From the NCBI GenBank assembly GCA_005888735.1, contig VBBN01000020.1:1-45951 (forward strand): 45,951 bases of DNA, given 5' to 3'. The notes under the pieces were generated by a model. That model worked only from the letters and a program-made list of their open reading frames with translations, was not told the DNA's origin and ran no database searches. The position numbers and the translations under genes are program-made. This document shows positions 24,595 through 33,654 of the stretch, piece after piece; position 1 is the stretch's first letter, and every line of letters begins with the position of its first letter. Source of the DNA: Candidatus Bathyarchaeota archaeon (GTDB lineage: Archaea; Thermoproteota; Bathyarchaeia; 40CM-2-53-6).

Positions 24595-27345
24595 CTAGGC
24601 CACTCTTTCGGCCTTCGGTGTTTGTATTCGGACTTGACTAGCGATAATCTCGGCGGCTTTTGCCATGGCCACATCAACCATGTCCTTGGCCGGTCCTCCT
24701 CCCGTAGCAAAGTGTGCCCGCCCGCCTCCTCGGCCGCCGATCATAGTCGCAACCGCTGAGACCACCTGTGCAGCGTTTACCCCGGCTTTCACAGCCTCAT
24801 CCCCGGCTGCAACGACGATCTGAACTTTGTCTGACACCTCAAAGATGATGGTCACATTGTATGGATCAAGTTCTTTCAGCCTGTTCGCGAGGTCGATAGG
24901 GTCCTGCCCTTTCCTCACGGGAGCCTTTTCGCTTACCAGTTTGACGGGGCCGATTGTCTTGGCCCGACGCGCGTAGCGCTTGACCCTTGACTCGACCGTT
25001 TTCTCCCGGAGTTTTTTCAGCTCCTTCGCGAATTCGTCCCGCTCCTCAACAATCGACTTTGCAACGATGGGCAACTGGTCAATACTAGTTCCTAGGATCT
25101 TGCTTGTCTTGGAAAGTATGTCGTAGTTGCTACTGATGTGGCGTAGGGCGGACTCTCCTGCGGAGAATTCTATTCGCTCGACGCCGTCTTGCAATCTCCC
25201 AATCTTGTCGATCTTTAAGATACCAAGCTCTCCTGTTCGCTCGCAGTGAGTTCCCCCGCAGGCCTCGGCATCCCACCCTTGTATGGTGACGACTCGGATT
25301 TTGGCCCCTGGAACCGCTCCTCCTTGGTAGAGGCGGAAGCCGTACTTCGCCTCGGCCTTCTCTCGTGCCAGCCATGAGGCTTGAACCGGTACGTTTCTCA
25401 GGATGACTTGGTTGACCAAACGTTCCATTTTCTCCCGTTCCTTGTCGGTAATCTCTCTGTAGTGGGTGATGTCAAGCCGACTGGTGTCCGTATCCTTTTG
25501 CGCCCCCGCTTGCCATGCGTGTTCACCTAGGACCCTTCGTGCGGCTCCGATGAGCACGTGGGTCGAGGTGTGGTGTCGCATCAAGCTCTGGCGTCTGTTC
25601 CAGTCAATCTCTCCATCTACGAGCTCCACTTGATCGGGCAGCGGCTTGTCCAGATAGTGGACGATGACTCCACCGACTTTCTTAGCATCGACAACATTCA
25701 CCATTCCACCTTGGAAGCTTAACTCACCGTTATCGCCCGGTTGCCCGCCTCCCTGCGGATAGAAACAGGTCTGGTCGAGAACAACCGATTTCCCCCCCGG
25801 ACGGGCTAGGACACTGGCCTTGAATCTCGTCTGGTACTGGTCCTCATAGTATAGCGCCCGAGTAGCGGGCAATGCGGCCAGGTTCTCGTCGACCGCGCTG
25901 TCGGTTTGAGCCTGTTCGATAGTAGCATGCTTGGACTGTCGCTCCGCGACTAGGGCGAGGAAGTTATCGGGAACGTCTACTTCTACGCCTAGCTTTTCCG
26001 CTCTCTCTTTGACGATTTCAGGAGGTAGTCCCTGTGAATCGTACAAGTCTACCAGCTGCTGCAAAGGGACTCTCGTGATTCCCCTACTCGACAGTTCTTT
26101 GGCTATTCGCGCGACAGCCTCTGACCCCTTCGATATAGTCTCCTCGTATTTCTTCACCTCAACTCTAAGACCTTCCAATACTTCGGTCCTCATTTCTCTC
26201 AACGTTCGGAAGTCTCCACTCCAGAACTTGACCTGTGCTTCCACGATCTCAGGCAACCTGTCTGAGACTCCCAGCAACCTGCTGAGCCTCACGGCTCGTC
26301 GAATTATGAGGCGGGCGAGGTAGCCTTCTCCAACATTCGAGGGGACGACTCCCTCAGCTAGCAGGAAGGAGAGGGTCTTTGTGTGGATGGTCTCCTGGAG
26401 ACTGGAGGCTTCAAGCCCTGTCTGGTTCGATAGCCAGCTAATCGCAGCTGGCCGCCATGGCTTTCCATCCGCGTAGAACATTCCTGCAGCATGCGTCACC
26501 GCGGTGGCCAGGGCGTCATCAACCGTCATGTTCGCCATAGCCATGGTGTCTTTGAGAAGTGGAGCGTAGACTGCGTGGACGCCGCTCGGGGAGCCTTGGG
26601 AAAGCCAGGACCACCTCTCAATCCCGTATCCCGTATCGACGGTTCTGATGGGTATCGGGACCAGCTCGTTTCCCGTTGTCTTGTATTTCATGAAGACTAG
26701 GGTTGATATTTCCAGTCCAGCAACTATGCCTTCAAGGTCTGGACCCGCGTTTCCGCCTCCCGACCAAAAGTGTTCTTTGTAGGTTATTGCATCAGACGGT
26801 ACTCCTAGGACGTTGGAGAGCAGTTGGTGGTGAAAGCGTATCGTTTCATCTTTCCAATAGACCTCCTGCCCGTCTCGGTTGAAGGCGTGGTGTCCTCCCA
26901 TTTCGAAGAATGTGCCGTGCCGTCCGGCGGTAGGACCAACGCGCTCTATGTCGGTGAAACGGATGCATGGCTGGCTGATGACGAGGGGGTTTGCAGGCGG
27001 GGGAATGATGCCTTCAGTGACGTAGGGCTGGAAGTCGTAGATCGACGCGCCTACCAAGTAGACATCGTTGCGCCACCTGGCGACAATTGGATAGGGTTTG
27101 ATTCTTGTGTGAGCTCTCTCGGCAAAGTAGTCGAGGAACTGAATGCGCATCTCGCGAATATCATAAGCCCTTTTGGTCGGCGGATTTCCGAGAAAACTGT
27201 ATCCTTGGCATGGAACCTCGCCGCAGGTCTCCTGTTTAGGATTGGAGGACCAGAAGTGGCTTCCGCAGTTCGGACAAGTCTTCCTGTTGAAGCCTAGGTC
27301 TCTGAATACTGGAAGCGCGAATTCGTTCTCGTCTATTTCAAACAA
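24595..27345 (-). CDS. alaS: alanyl-tRNA synthetase (archaeal type)
   Basis: Charges tRNA-Ala; class II with an appended editing domain. The archaeal N-terminal zinc-like segment KTCPNCGSHFWS ... ETCGEVPCQGY lies at about 17-45. The catalytic core includes GPTAGRHGTFFEMGGHHAFNRDG. The editing domain metal ligands are HHTSTH (about residue 585) and CGGTHC (about residue 695). The C-terminal part (about 770-916) has a coiled coil and the DHHA1-like GGRGGGRAHFATGGG motif used in oligomerisation/tRNA binding. TTG 27345 is the only start that gives the usual N-terminus. It lies about 126 bp after L12, a neighbour arrangement common in archaea, and abuts LeuRS. Confidence 0.97.
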   Translation of the reverse strand: MFEIDENEFALPVFRDLGFNRKTCPNCGSHFWSSNPKQETCGEVPCQGYSFLGNPPTKRAYDIREMRIQFLDYFAERAHTRIKPYPIVARWRNDVYLVGASIYDFQPYVTEGIIPPPANPLVISQPCIRFTDIERVGPTAGRHGTFFEMGGHHAFNRDGQEVYWKDETIRFHHQLLSNVLGVPSDAITYKEHFWSGGGNAGPDLEGIVAGLEISTLVFMKYKTTGNELVPIPIRTVDTGYGIERWSWLSQGSPSGVHAVYAPLLKDTMAMANMTVDDALATAVTHAAGMFYADGKPWRPAAISWLSNQTGLEASSLQETIHTKTLSFLLAEGVVPSNVGEGYLARLIIRRAVRLSRLLGVSDRLPEIVEAQVKFWSGDFRTLREMRTEVLEGLRVEVKKYEETISKGSEAVARIAKELSSRGITRVPLQQLVDLYDSQGLPPEIVKERAEKLGVEVDVPDNFLALVAERQSKHATIEQAQTDSAVDENLAALPATRALYYEDQYQTRFKASVLARPGGKSVVLDQTCFYPQGGGQPGDNGELSFQGGMVNVVDAKKVGGVIVHYLDKPLPDQVELVDGEIDWNRRQSLMRHHTSTHVLIGAARRVLGEHAWQAGAQKDTDTSRLDITHYREITDKEREKMERLVNQVILRNVPVQASWLAREKAEAKYGFRLYQGGAVPGAKIRVVTIQGWDAEACGGTHCERTGELGILKIDKIGRLQDGVERIEFSAGESALRHISSNYDILSKTSKILGTSIDQLPIVAKSIVEERDEFAKELKKLREKTVESRVKRYARRAKTIGPVKLVSEKAPVRKGQDPIDLANRLKELDPYNVTIIFEVSDKVQIVVAAGDEAVKAGVNAAQVVSAVATMIGGRGGGRAHFATGGGPAKDMVDVAMAKAAEIIASQVRIQTPKAERVA

Positions 27346-27471
27346 CTGGGGAGTCCCCTGTCGTTCTCCTGGGGAAAGTGGAAAAATCGGAGAGTCCCGT
27401 AGTTCTACATGAACTTGGACGAGTGAAGAAGACTGTGCGGAGCTATACCGCGTACCTCCTAATGGTGCAGC

Positions 27472-27774
27472 CTAGCCGAAGAGGGCTCCAAGCCCTGCTA
27501 GCGCTTCCTCTTCCTTCTTCTTTTCGTCTTCAGCGGGCTTTTTCTCTTCCTTCTTTGCCTCTACTGGAGCCGCGGCGACGGCGGCAACGGGCGCCATGGC
27601 TGCAGCTGATTTTAGAGCCTCCGCGATATTGACTTCTGCCAAGGCAGCAACCAGTGCTTTTACCTGGACCTCGTCTGCCTGACCGCCTGTTGCCGTTATG
27701 ACTTTTTTCACATTTTCCTCTGTTATGGGCTGGGAAGCTGAGTGGAGAAGAAGTGCGGCGTAGACATACTTCAT
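27472..27774 (-). CDS. rpl12: large ribosomal subunit protein L12 (P1/P2-type stalk protein)
   Basis: The archaeal stalk protein, present in several copies on L10. [25 protein letters not shown] is split across the N-terminal dimerisation domain (1-60); an Ala/Pro hinge (60-75) leads to the charged tail and the factor-binding end LAGLGALFG. Exactly 100 residues, as expected. ATG start; 61 bp after L10 in the order L11-L1-L10-L12. The C-terminal peptide recruits aEF1/aEF2 and aIF5B-type factors; in this genome it may be the only such tail, because L10 lacks one. Confidence 0.96.
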   Translation of the reverse strand: MKYVYAALLLHSASQPITEENVKKVITATGGQADEVQVKALVAALAEVNIAEALKSAAAMAPVAAVAAAPVEAKKEEKKPAEDEKKKEEEALAGLGALFG

Positions 27775-27835
27775 GATTTTCCCGTCTCTACCCTTCTTTA
27801 GTGCGAATTTCTATGCGGAGAGTTCCGTCCTACAC

Positions 27836-28708
27836 TTAAGCATTTCCGGAGTCTATGTCACCGATTTTCTGATTTAGAACGGTCGCGTTGGCTATTGCTC
27901 GTCTAAAGACGTGTTCGACAGCTCCGGACTCGAGAAATCCGCTTGCTGCCGCAAGTGCAAGCCCCTCTTTGAGCCCTTTGCTGATCATTCTCGGTGCGAC
28001 TTCCGGAGTAATGTAGTCCGCCGCGATTGCCAGGGCGAAGGCATCAGATAGGGCCTGGTGAAGATCGGACTTGTACGCATTGATGTCGAAGCTTAGTTCC
28101 TCAGGCCGCAGGATGGACCCGTTGTCGAACGCTGCGCTGAGGGTTAGACCTGCTTCCATCGGCTTCAAGCCCAGCTTGGAGAGAACTGATGCCATCTTCG
28201 GTGTTATCACGTCACCTTGCCTTGCGACTACGGTATCCTTGGCCACCCATATGCTCCCACCTTCAATTCTCGTTGGAACCTTAACCTCTCCGAACTCGCT
28301 GATGACTGGTCCCGGGGCGAGAGCAGTGTTACCGGCGGGGACCATTATCTCGTTTGTTGCAACATCTCCTGCTTTCGCAGGGACTCGAACCTTGCTCTTC
28401 TCAAGGAGAATGATGAGTGAGAACGGGTTTGTGTCTGTGAAGAGGAGAATGTTTGAGCCTTGAAGGTCTTTCACAAACTCGCCCAGCTTTGAGCCCTCGT
28501 GATCAGACAGTTCGACGGACTTACGGAGTAGGTTATTCTTAGTGACCAGCATCGTGACCCTGTCCCGGAGACGTTTCCGAAGCTCGTGGATCTGAGAGGA
28601 ACGAACTTTGGTGAGGTCGGCTGCGGCTATTACCGGATATTTTTCGAGCAGGTGCTGGAGCTCCTGCACTGCTACTTTCTTCCATTCGGCGACTTTCCTA
28701 GTCGGCAT
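27836..28708 (-). CDS. rpl10: large ribosomal subunit protein L10 (P0), without acidic C-terminal tail
   Basis: The stalk base protein. Residues 1-105 form the L10 rRNA-binding domain (KNNLLRKSVELS), residues about 110-190 the archaeal/eukaryotic insertion (VPAGNTALAPGPVISEFGEVKVPTRI, split here by charge), and the C-terminal helices that bind L12 dimers lie at 210-290. Most archaeal P0 proteins continue into an alanine-rich hinge and a GLGALFG-type tail; this one stops at 290 with QKIGDIDSGNA. The following 60 bp on the same strand contain no tail-like sequence, so it is not a simple frameshift. ATG start; 4 bp before the L1 stop region. Confidence 0.94.
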   Translation of the reverse strand: MPTRKVAEWKKVAVQELQHLLEKYPVIAAADLTKVRSSQIHELRKRLRDRVTMLVTKNNLLRKSVELSDHEGSKLGEFVKDLQGSNILLFTDTNPFSLIILLEKSKVRVPAKAGDVATNEIMVPAGNTALAPGPVISEFGEVKVPTRIEGGSIWVAKDTVVARQGDVITPKMASVLSKLGLKPMEAGLTLSAAFDNGSILRPEELSFDINAYKSDLHQALSDAFALAIAADYITPEVAPRMISKGLKEGLALAAASGFLESGAVEHVFRRAIANATVLNQKIGDIDSGNA

Positions 28709-28712
28709 TGTT

Positions 28713-29375
28713 CTACGCTTCCCTAGTCATGGGGACTTTGACCAGTGGTCCCATCGTTTCCTTTAGCATGATAGAGGAAATATTCTTCGGACCCTTCTCC
28801 AGTTTCGCCTCAAGCCTTGAAATGACTGTCTGAATGTTCTGCACCAATAAGTCATCGGCCATGTCCTCGGTTCCCACCTTGCACTGGATGACCTGCTGAT
28901 CTTTCATTTTCAATCGGACGTTTCTTCGGTGGCGTTTGATCACCTCGTCGATCTGGGCTGTGGGAGGGATCGGAGTTGGCATCTTGCCTCTGGGCCCTAG
29001 AATCTGCCCGAGGGTCCTGCCTACTAGAGGCATCAGCGGGGCTTCTGCCACGAAGAAATCGTAGCTGTTCGCGATTTTGCGCGCTTCCTTCTTTTCACGC
29101 CCCACCTTCTCCAGATCCTCTCTCCCTATGACCATGTCGGCTCCAGCGCTGCGTGCTCTTGTGGCCAGGTCGCCTCCGGCAATGACACAGACTTTCAAGT
29201 CCTTGTCCGGGGGGGTAGGAAGTTCTAGGTTCTCGTTGATTCTTGATTCGGGCCTCTTCAGGTCGAGCTCTCGAAGTTTAACTGCGAGCTCGATGCTCTG
29301 GGTAAACTTGCGCTTCTCGGTCTTAGCGCGGACGTCCGCAAGCGCTTTCGTCAAAACGTCCTTCGAAACTGGCAC
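28713..29375 (-). CDS. rpl1: large ribosomal subunit protein L1
   Basis: A 220-residue L1, which binds 23S rRNA at the mobile L1 stalk and in several archaea also represses its own operon by binding the mRNA leader. Two-domain pattern with the hinge segments GRTLGQILGPRGKMPTP (118-134) and the C-terminal strand ISSIMLKETMGPLVKV. GTG 29375 is chosen because it gives the standard N-terminus; spacers to L11 and L10 are 12 and 4 bp. No mimic of the rRNA site was checked. Confidence 0.95.
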   Translation of the reverse strand: MPVSKDVLTKALADVRAKTEKRKFTQSIELAVKLRELDLKRPESRINENLELPTPPDKDLKVCVIAGGDLATRARSAGADMVIGREDLEKVGREKKEARKIANSYDFFVAEAPLMPLVGRTLGQILGPRGKMPTPIPPTAQIDEVIKRHRRNVRLKMKDQQVIQCKVGTEDMADDLLVQNIQTVISRLEAKLEKGPKNISSIMLKETMGPLVKVPMTREA

Positions 29376-29387
29376 TTTTACTCGCCT

Positions 29388-29879
29388 CTATTCAGCACCT
29401 TTCAACGCGCTGTCGTAGGCTCCCTTGTCCAGCTCCTTCATGAACTCTCTCGGATCCTTGGACCCAATTGTGACTCCCATGCTGACACAGGTGCCTGCTA
29501 TTTCTTTGACGGCTGACTTGAGAGCCTTGGCATAGCTGTCGGTCCGTTTCATCTGGGCGATCTTTATGATACTCTCAGGGCTAAGATCGCCAACCTTCAC
29601 CGTTTTCGGTGTGCCTGACCCTTTCTCGACTCCGAGTTCCTTGACGATAAGGGCGGATGTTGTCGGAGTTCCGATTTCCACATCGAAGCTCTTGTCCTCC
29701 ACATTGACGACTATTTTGACGGGTACCTTCATCCCCGCGTATGCCTTGGTTAGTTCGTTGATCTTGTTAACTATCTGAAGCACGTTAACCCCGAGAGGTC
29801 CGAGTACCGGCCCGAGCGGGGGACCCGCGGTTGCTTTACCCCCGTCTATGAGCGCGTCAACTGTTTTCTTCTCTGGCAC
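29388..29879 (-). CDS. rpl11: large ribosomal subunit protein L11
   Basis: A 163-residue L11 of the GTPase-associated centre. GKATAGPPLGPVLGPLGVN (14-32) is the invariant N-terminal block, followed by the linker and the C-terminal rRNA-binding domain with KTVKVGDLSPESIIKIAQMK. GTG start at 29879 lies inside the end of the Spt5 gene: the two overlap by 23 nt, so translation is probably coupled. A C-terminal extension of about 20 residues (DPREFMKELDKGAYDSALKGAE) is normal for archaeal L11. Confidence 0.96.
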   Translation of the reverse strand: MPEKKTVDALIDGGKATAGPPLGPVLGPLGVNVLQIVNKINELTKAYAGMKVPVKIVVNVEDKSFDVEIGTPTTSALIVKELGVEKGSGTPKTVKVGDLSPESIIKIAQMKRTDSYAKALKSAVKEIAGTCVSMGVTIGSKDPREFMKELDKGAYDSALKGAE

Positions 29880-30351
29880 TTTCTCCTTCTCCTCTACTCG
29901 TCAGTTTCACATAGTCAGCATGAACAGTAATCGGAAGCGTCGCGAACCCCTCTTCCAAAAGCTCGATGACCACTTCTTGCTTCACCTTGTCCACGTGAGT
30001 AATCTTCGCTTTGAGGCCCCTGAATGGTCCGCCGACAACCTCGACGAGGTTTCCGACGCCAAGCTCCTCGATAACTGGTTTGGTGACGATGAAGCGTTCG
30101 ATGGCTGCGGTTGAGACGACTCCCTTGGTTCGGGTCCGAGCATGCCGTGTTCCGGCGATTGCCTCGTCTACAAAATGGGGTCCAGCGGCTTCGACGAAAA
30201 CGTATCCCTTAATCACCTCAGGCGCGAGGATTGCGGTGATGGGAAGCTTCTTTGTACTGGCTCTGCTAGCCATGAGGTCTACGACTGTCCGCTCCTGACC
30301 GCTTGTCGTTCGGACCGCGTAGACTGAGGTTTTCTGGGTTTGGGTCGCCAA
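29857..30351 (-). CDS. spt5: transcription elongation factor Spt5 (NusG family)
   Basis: A 164-residue Spt5: NGN domain (about 8-95, YAVRTTSGQERTVVDLMASR), which binds the RNA polymerase clamp with Spt4, and a KOW domain (about 98-150, GNLVEVVGGPFRGLKAKITHV). TTG 30351 gives the usual start. The order SecE-Spt5-L11-L1-L10-L12 is the classic archaeal arrangement. The last 14 residues (SRGEGESAREENS) are a short charged tail. Overlaps L11 by 23 nt. Confidence 0.96.
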   Translation of the reverse strand: MATQTQKTSVYAVRTTSGQERTVVDLMASRASTKKLPITAILAPEVIKGYVFVEAAGPHFVDEAIAGTRHARTRTKGVVSTAAIERFIVTKPVIEELGVGNLVEVVGGPFRGLKAKITHVDKVKQEVVIELLEEGFATLPITVHADYVKLTSRGEGESAREENS

Positions 30352-30375
30352 AAAGTACTCACGCTCGCTCCTTGT

Positions 30376-30582
30376 CTATCCGCTCGTGGCTGGTTGTTGG
30401 CTGGGCGGAATCTGGTATAGTCCGACGACCCAGAAGAGGATTCGAATGACGAAACCGATGCCACCGATTATTCCGACGCCGAGTAGGCTGATTTTTATGA
30501 GAAGCATGACTTCGTCACGATTGGGCTTTTGGGCAACATGAAAGAGACGCCTGGTAGACTGTACGAATGTTCTTACACCCAA
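30376..30582 (-). CDS. secE: preprotein translocase subunit SecE (Sec61 gamma)
   Basis: A 68-residue tail-anchored subunit of the SecYE channel. An amphipathic helix (FVQSTRRLFHVAQKPNRDE) precedes one transmembrane helix (LLIKISLLGVGIIGGIGFVIRILFWVV, broken here by glycine), the standard Sec61 gamma layout. TTG 30582 is supported by GGAGGG at 30589-30594 with a 6-nt spacing. First gene of the long leftward ribosomal operon, behind a good TATA box. SRP54 and FtsY, which deliver to this channel, are also in the window. Confidence 0.93.
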   Translation of the reverse strand: MGVRTFVQSTRRLFHVAQKPNRDEVMLLIKISLLGVGIIGGIGFVIRILFWVVGLYQIPPSQQPATSG

Positions 30583-30626
30583 CTTGAGCCCTCCGTGTGG
30601 TTAGAGATGACGGCGGAGCCGCGCCC

Positions 30627-30635
30627 TATTTTTAG
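30627..30635 (-). promoter_or_regulatory. TATA box of the secE-spt5-L11-L1-L10-L12 operon
   Basis: CTAAAAATA on the minus strand, centred at 30631. Transcription would begin near 30605 and leave a leader of about 23 nt carrying the GGAGGG ribosome-binding site before TTG 30582. This is the best-formed promoter in the window by position. Confidence 0.55.
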
Positions 30636-30697
30636 CTATTCTTCACACGAAAAACAATACCCGGACCGTCGGACCCTATGCTCCCTCTGGGGCTTGG

Positions 30698-31522
30698 TTA
30701 GATTCTGACAACCTCGACATCCCACTTCTGAAGCCGTTCGACAAGGTTCCGCCGGTCTTCCCCTTTGATTCCCTTCCAGTCGATGACAGCTGTGCTACAT
30801 CCACCCACCGTCTTATGGAAAGTCTCCCGGACCATATCCTCAGAAACTCCGCGGTCAAACGCATACTTGGCAACTAAGTGGCCTATAGCGTAATCTCCGT
30901 TGATGTTGAGCCTTGTGTGCTTGGGCGAATAGTGCGGGCCGCCAAACCCAACAGCATTAATCCCACCCCCTGAAGTGGTCTTGGCGGCCCCCATGATCGC
31001 GTTTGCGGCTATGAGCCCCAAGGCTCGGTCGGACCATTCGCCTGGTCCGCTTCCAACCTCGACGAAGCAAACGGGGACAGAAAAACTTGTAGGCCCGTGG
31101 TGGGTAGCCTCCATCGCCACCTCAATTTTGAGGCTTGAATCCTCGACCTCTCCTGCAAGGATTGCTAGTGCTTGTTTGACCCTGTAGGCCTCGACGATTG
31201 AGATCTCCTCACGTCGTCCTCCATACTCCGACTCTTTGGTCAGATTCCCAGTAGCGTGCACGGTCAGCGCAGGTCTTCCAGACGAGCTTCGATGTTTCGA
31301 GGCGAAAATTACGAACCGAGCGGGAATGTTCACATCGGTAGGCTCAACATAGATGCACTCCTTCCCTTGAACTAGAAGACGAACATCTCCACTAACATAG
31401 CTGGCATGGCCAACAGCGGCCGGGGTTTCGGGAAGAAAGTTATGATTCTCAATCAGGTTTGTCGCAATGTTCTGGGAGGCCGGGTCCCCGGTCGAGGCAA
31501 TTATGAGTGGGCCCGGGTCCAA
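30698..31522 (-). CDS. dtdA: D-aminoacyl-tRNA deacylase (DtdA/GEK1 type)
   Basis: Removes D-amino acids wrongly attached to tRNA. The 274-residue protein has the DTD2 marks ALTVHATGNLT (about 84-94), AMEATHHGPTSFSVPVCFVEVGSGPGEW (split by strand breaks; EATHHGPTS near 137-145), FGGPHYSPKHT (near 194-204) and VGGCSTAVIDWKGI near the end. Zinc ligands are the conserved histidines of these motifs. TTG 31522 follows the stop of ornithine carbamoyltransferase by 9 bp, so it is second in that operon. This deacylase is restricted to archaea and plants. Confidence 0.93.
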   Translation of the reverse strand: MDPGPLIIASTGDPASQNIATNLIENHNFLPETPAAVGHASYVSGDVRLLVQGKECIYVEPTDVNIPARFVIFASKHRSSSGRPALTVHATGNLTKESEYGGRREEISIVEAYRVKQALAILAGEVEDSSLKIEVAMEATHHGPTSFSVPVCFVEVGSGPGEWSDRALGLIAANAIMGAAKTTSGGGINAVGFGGPHYSPKHTRLNINGDYAIGHLVAKYAFDRGVSEDMVRETFHKTVGGCSTAVIDWKGIKGEDRRNLVERLQKWDVEVVRI

Positions 31523-31531
31523 GGCTGCGGG

Positions 31532-32455
31532 CTAGAGAATCAGGCTCAGAAGAGCTTTCGCAGTGTGCAACCGATTTTCAGCCTGGTCCCAGACCACAGA
31601 ACGGGAACCATCAAGCACATCACCGGTGACTTCCTCTCCTCGATGCGCTGGAAGACAGTGCATGAATATCGCCCCTGGCTTGGCTAGTGAAAAAAGGGAA
31701 CTGTTGACCTGGTACATGGGAAGGAAGGTTCTGAGCCGCTTCTCCTTCTCATTCTCCATTCCCATCGAGACAAAGGTGTCCGTGTACACAGCGTCTGAAC
31801 CCTTCACAGCCACTTCGGGGTCGTCCGTGATCTCGAGAGTAGCACCCGACTCTGCGGCTGCCTTCCGTGCAAGCCTATCGGCTTCCTCTGCCGGCCGATA
31901 GCCGTCGGGACATGCGACGCTGATGTTCACACCTGTCTTAGCACATCCTATCATGAGACTGTTGCAGACATTGTTGCCGTCTCCGACATAGGCCAGTTTT
32001 GAACCTCGCAACCGTCGTTTGTACTGTAGCAGTGTCAGAAGGTCGGCGAGGGTCTGGCATGGATGGTAACCGTCGGAGAGAAGATTGACGACGGGAGCCT
32101 TGGCGTGCTCCGCCAGTTCTTGGAGAGTTGCGTGGGCGAAGACCCGTGCTGCAATAACGTCCACGTACCTGTCGAGAACGCGCGCCGTATCTGCAATCGT
32201 CTCTCCCCGCCCTAGCTGCATCTCGTTCCAACTCAGGTACATCCCGTGTCCCCCCAGTTGGTTTACCGCGGTCTCAAGCGAGGCTCGAGTACGGGTGGAC
32301 GGTTTCTGAAAGATCATCGCTATTGTCCTGCCCCTTAGACTCTGTCGCGGCCTTTTCTGACGGGCGAGCATCAATGAAGTCTTGAGAATCAAGTCGACCT
32401 CTTTCGAGGAGAACTCCGCTAGGGACAGGAGGTCTCTTCCTCTGAGCCCCGCCAT
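31532..32455 (-). CDS. argF: ornithine carbamoyltransferase
   Basis: Forms citrulline from ornithine and carbamoyl phosphate in arginine synthesis. Carbamoyl-phosphate site STRTR (53-57), GRGETIADTARVL (82-94), HPCQTLADLLTL (131-142), ornithine-side VGDGNNVCNSL (about 156-166), DAVYTDTFVSMG and HCLPAHRGEEVT near 265-276. At 307 residues it is full length. ATG 32455; head-to-head with the YgfZ/GcvT-like gene. The deacylase DtdA is downstream. The catalytic motif HCLPAHRG identifies it as ornithine- rather than aspartate-specific. Confidence 0.96.
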   Translation of the reverse strand: MAGLRGRDLLSLAEFSSKEVDLILKTSLMLARQKRPRQSLRGRTIAMIFQKPSTRTRASLETAVNQLGGHGMYLSWNEMQLGRGETIADTARVLDRYVDVIAARVFAHATLQELAEHAKAPVVNLLSDGYHPCQTLADLLTLLQYKRRLRGSKLAYVGDGNNVCNSLMIGCAKTGVNISVACPDGYRPAEEADRLARKAAAESGATLEITDDPEVAVKGSDAVYTDTFVSMGMENEKEKRLRTFLPMYQVNSSLFSLAKPGAIFMHCLPAHRGEEVTGDVLDGSRSVVWDQAENRLHTAKALLSLIL

Positions 32456-32495
32456 CTTGCCCTATGACCACCCGCGTAGCCGGACTCTTCGGGGT

Positions 32496-32504
32496 CTCGT
32501 ATAA
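32496..32504 (+). promoter_or_regulatory. possible TATA element for the YgfZ/GcvT-like gene
   Basis: CGTATAAGA near 32496-32504 in the space after the ornithine carbamoyltransferase start. It would place the transcript start near 32525, upstream of ATG 32608. The in-frame codons between 32464 and 32608 would then be leader, not protein. Confidence 0.35.
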
Positions 32505-32607
32505 GACCATGGTCTTAGGGAATCTAACAAATCGAGACTCGCCAGGGCTGCAACATCGTCACTGGATAATGTCTATACTCAACCCCATTCACAACTGCTC
32601 TCGAGCC

Positions 32608-33654
32608 ATGCAGAATCCTCTAGTCTTACACCACGAGAAAATGGGTGCTGAACTCGCACATGGGCGCGTCCCCCTTTGGTTCTCCAACACCTCCGATGAG
32701 TACTTGATGCTGGGCAAATCAGCAGGGTTTGCAGACCTCTCCCATCTAGGAGTGATGGCCGTTGATGGAAAGGACAGGCTACCGTTCCTCAACGGGCTTG
32801 TCACGAACGACGTCGGAAAACTCTACCCGGGGAGCGGGGTCCACTCACTACTCCTCAACACCAAAGCCCGCGTGATTGCGGACCTCTACCTGTACCTCAA
32901 GGACGAGAGCCTTCTAGTTGACACGGGAGACGTCTCTGCTCAGAACGTGAAGTCCTTTCTCGACCGTTTCATTGTTACCGAAGATGTTCGGCTATCTGAC
33001 CTGACCGACGAGCTGGTCCGCTTGACCGTTCAGGGACCACGCGCAACCGATGTGATCAAGACAGTGCTAGGAGTCAATGTCCAAGAACTCCAACCCCTCC
33101 GCCACCTGAGCATTGGACCATCCCTAGTGGTGAACCGAGACCGAACCGGCCTCGGAGGCTACGATCTATTCATTCCGAGAGACGAAGCTGAGCCCGTTTG
33201 GCAAGGCCTGCTTCTGAAAGCACAAGACATAGGTGCGGGTCCTGTTGGACTGTCAGCGCTTGATGTCTACAGGATAGAGAGAGGCACCCCGAGGATGGGA
33301 GTGGACGTGAATGAGAACACTATCGTTCTTGAAGCCGGCTATGCGGATGCGATTAGCTATTCGAAGGGCTGTTACATGGGACAGGAGGTTGTCGCGCGAG
33401 CGACCCATATCGGCAGGGTAAACAAGAAACTTGTCCAGCTACAACTTGAAACCGAGACTCCTGCACTCCCTGGGTCGCCCATTGTGCACGAGGATAACGA
33501 GGTTGGGAGAATTACAAGCTCTGCTTACTCTCCGAAGTCAAGAAGTGTTGTAGGTCTCGGGTATGTGACGAGAGAGTTCGCAAAGGAGAACGCTAGAATA
33601 GAGGTGAATTCCGCTGGCCTAATCGTACCCGCAAGAGTCACGAAGGTTGACTGA
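32608..33654 (+). CDS. folate-binding YgfZ/GcvT-like protein (Fe-S cluster maintenance)
   Basis: Related to the T-protein of glycine cleavage but with the diagnostic KGCYMGQEVVAR motif (from residue 253), which marks the YgfZ/IBA57 branch that helps assemble or repair Fe-S clusters using a folate. Other blocks: FADLSHLGVMAVDGKDRLPFLNGLVTNDV-type N-terminal segment (from about 41), LNTKARVIADLYLY, and GLSALDVYRIERGTPRMGVD near 214-233. GcvT enzymes that transfer methylene groups lack KGCYxGQE, so glycine cleavage is less likely. I chose ATG 32608, where MQNPLVLHHEKMGAEL fits the family; the frame is open from 32464 but the extra 48 residues look unlike protein. 348 residues. Confidence 0.83.
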   Translation: MQNPLVLHHEKMGAELAHGRVPLWFSNTSDEYLMLGKSAGFADLSHLGVMAVDGKDRLPFLNGLVTNDVGKLYPGSGVHSLLLNTKARVIADLYLYLKDESLLVDTGDVSAQNVKSFLDRFIVTEDVRLSDLTDELVRLTVQGPRATDVIKTVLGVNVQELQPLRHLSIGPSLVVNRDRTGLGGYDLFIPRDEAEPVWQGLLLKAQDIGAGPVGLSALDVYRIERGTPRMGVDVNENTIVLEAGYADAISYSKGCYMGQEVVARATHIGRVNKKLVQLQLETETPALPGSPIVHEDNEVGRITSSAYSPKSRSVVGLGYVTREFAKENARIEVNSAGLIVPARVTKVD

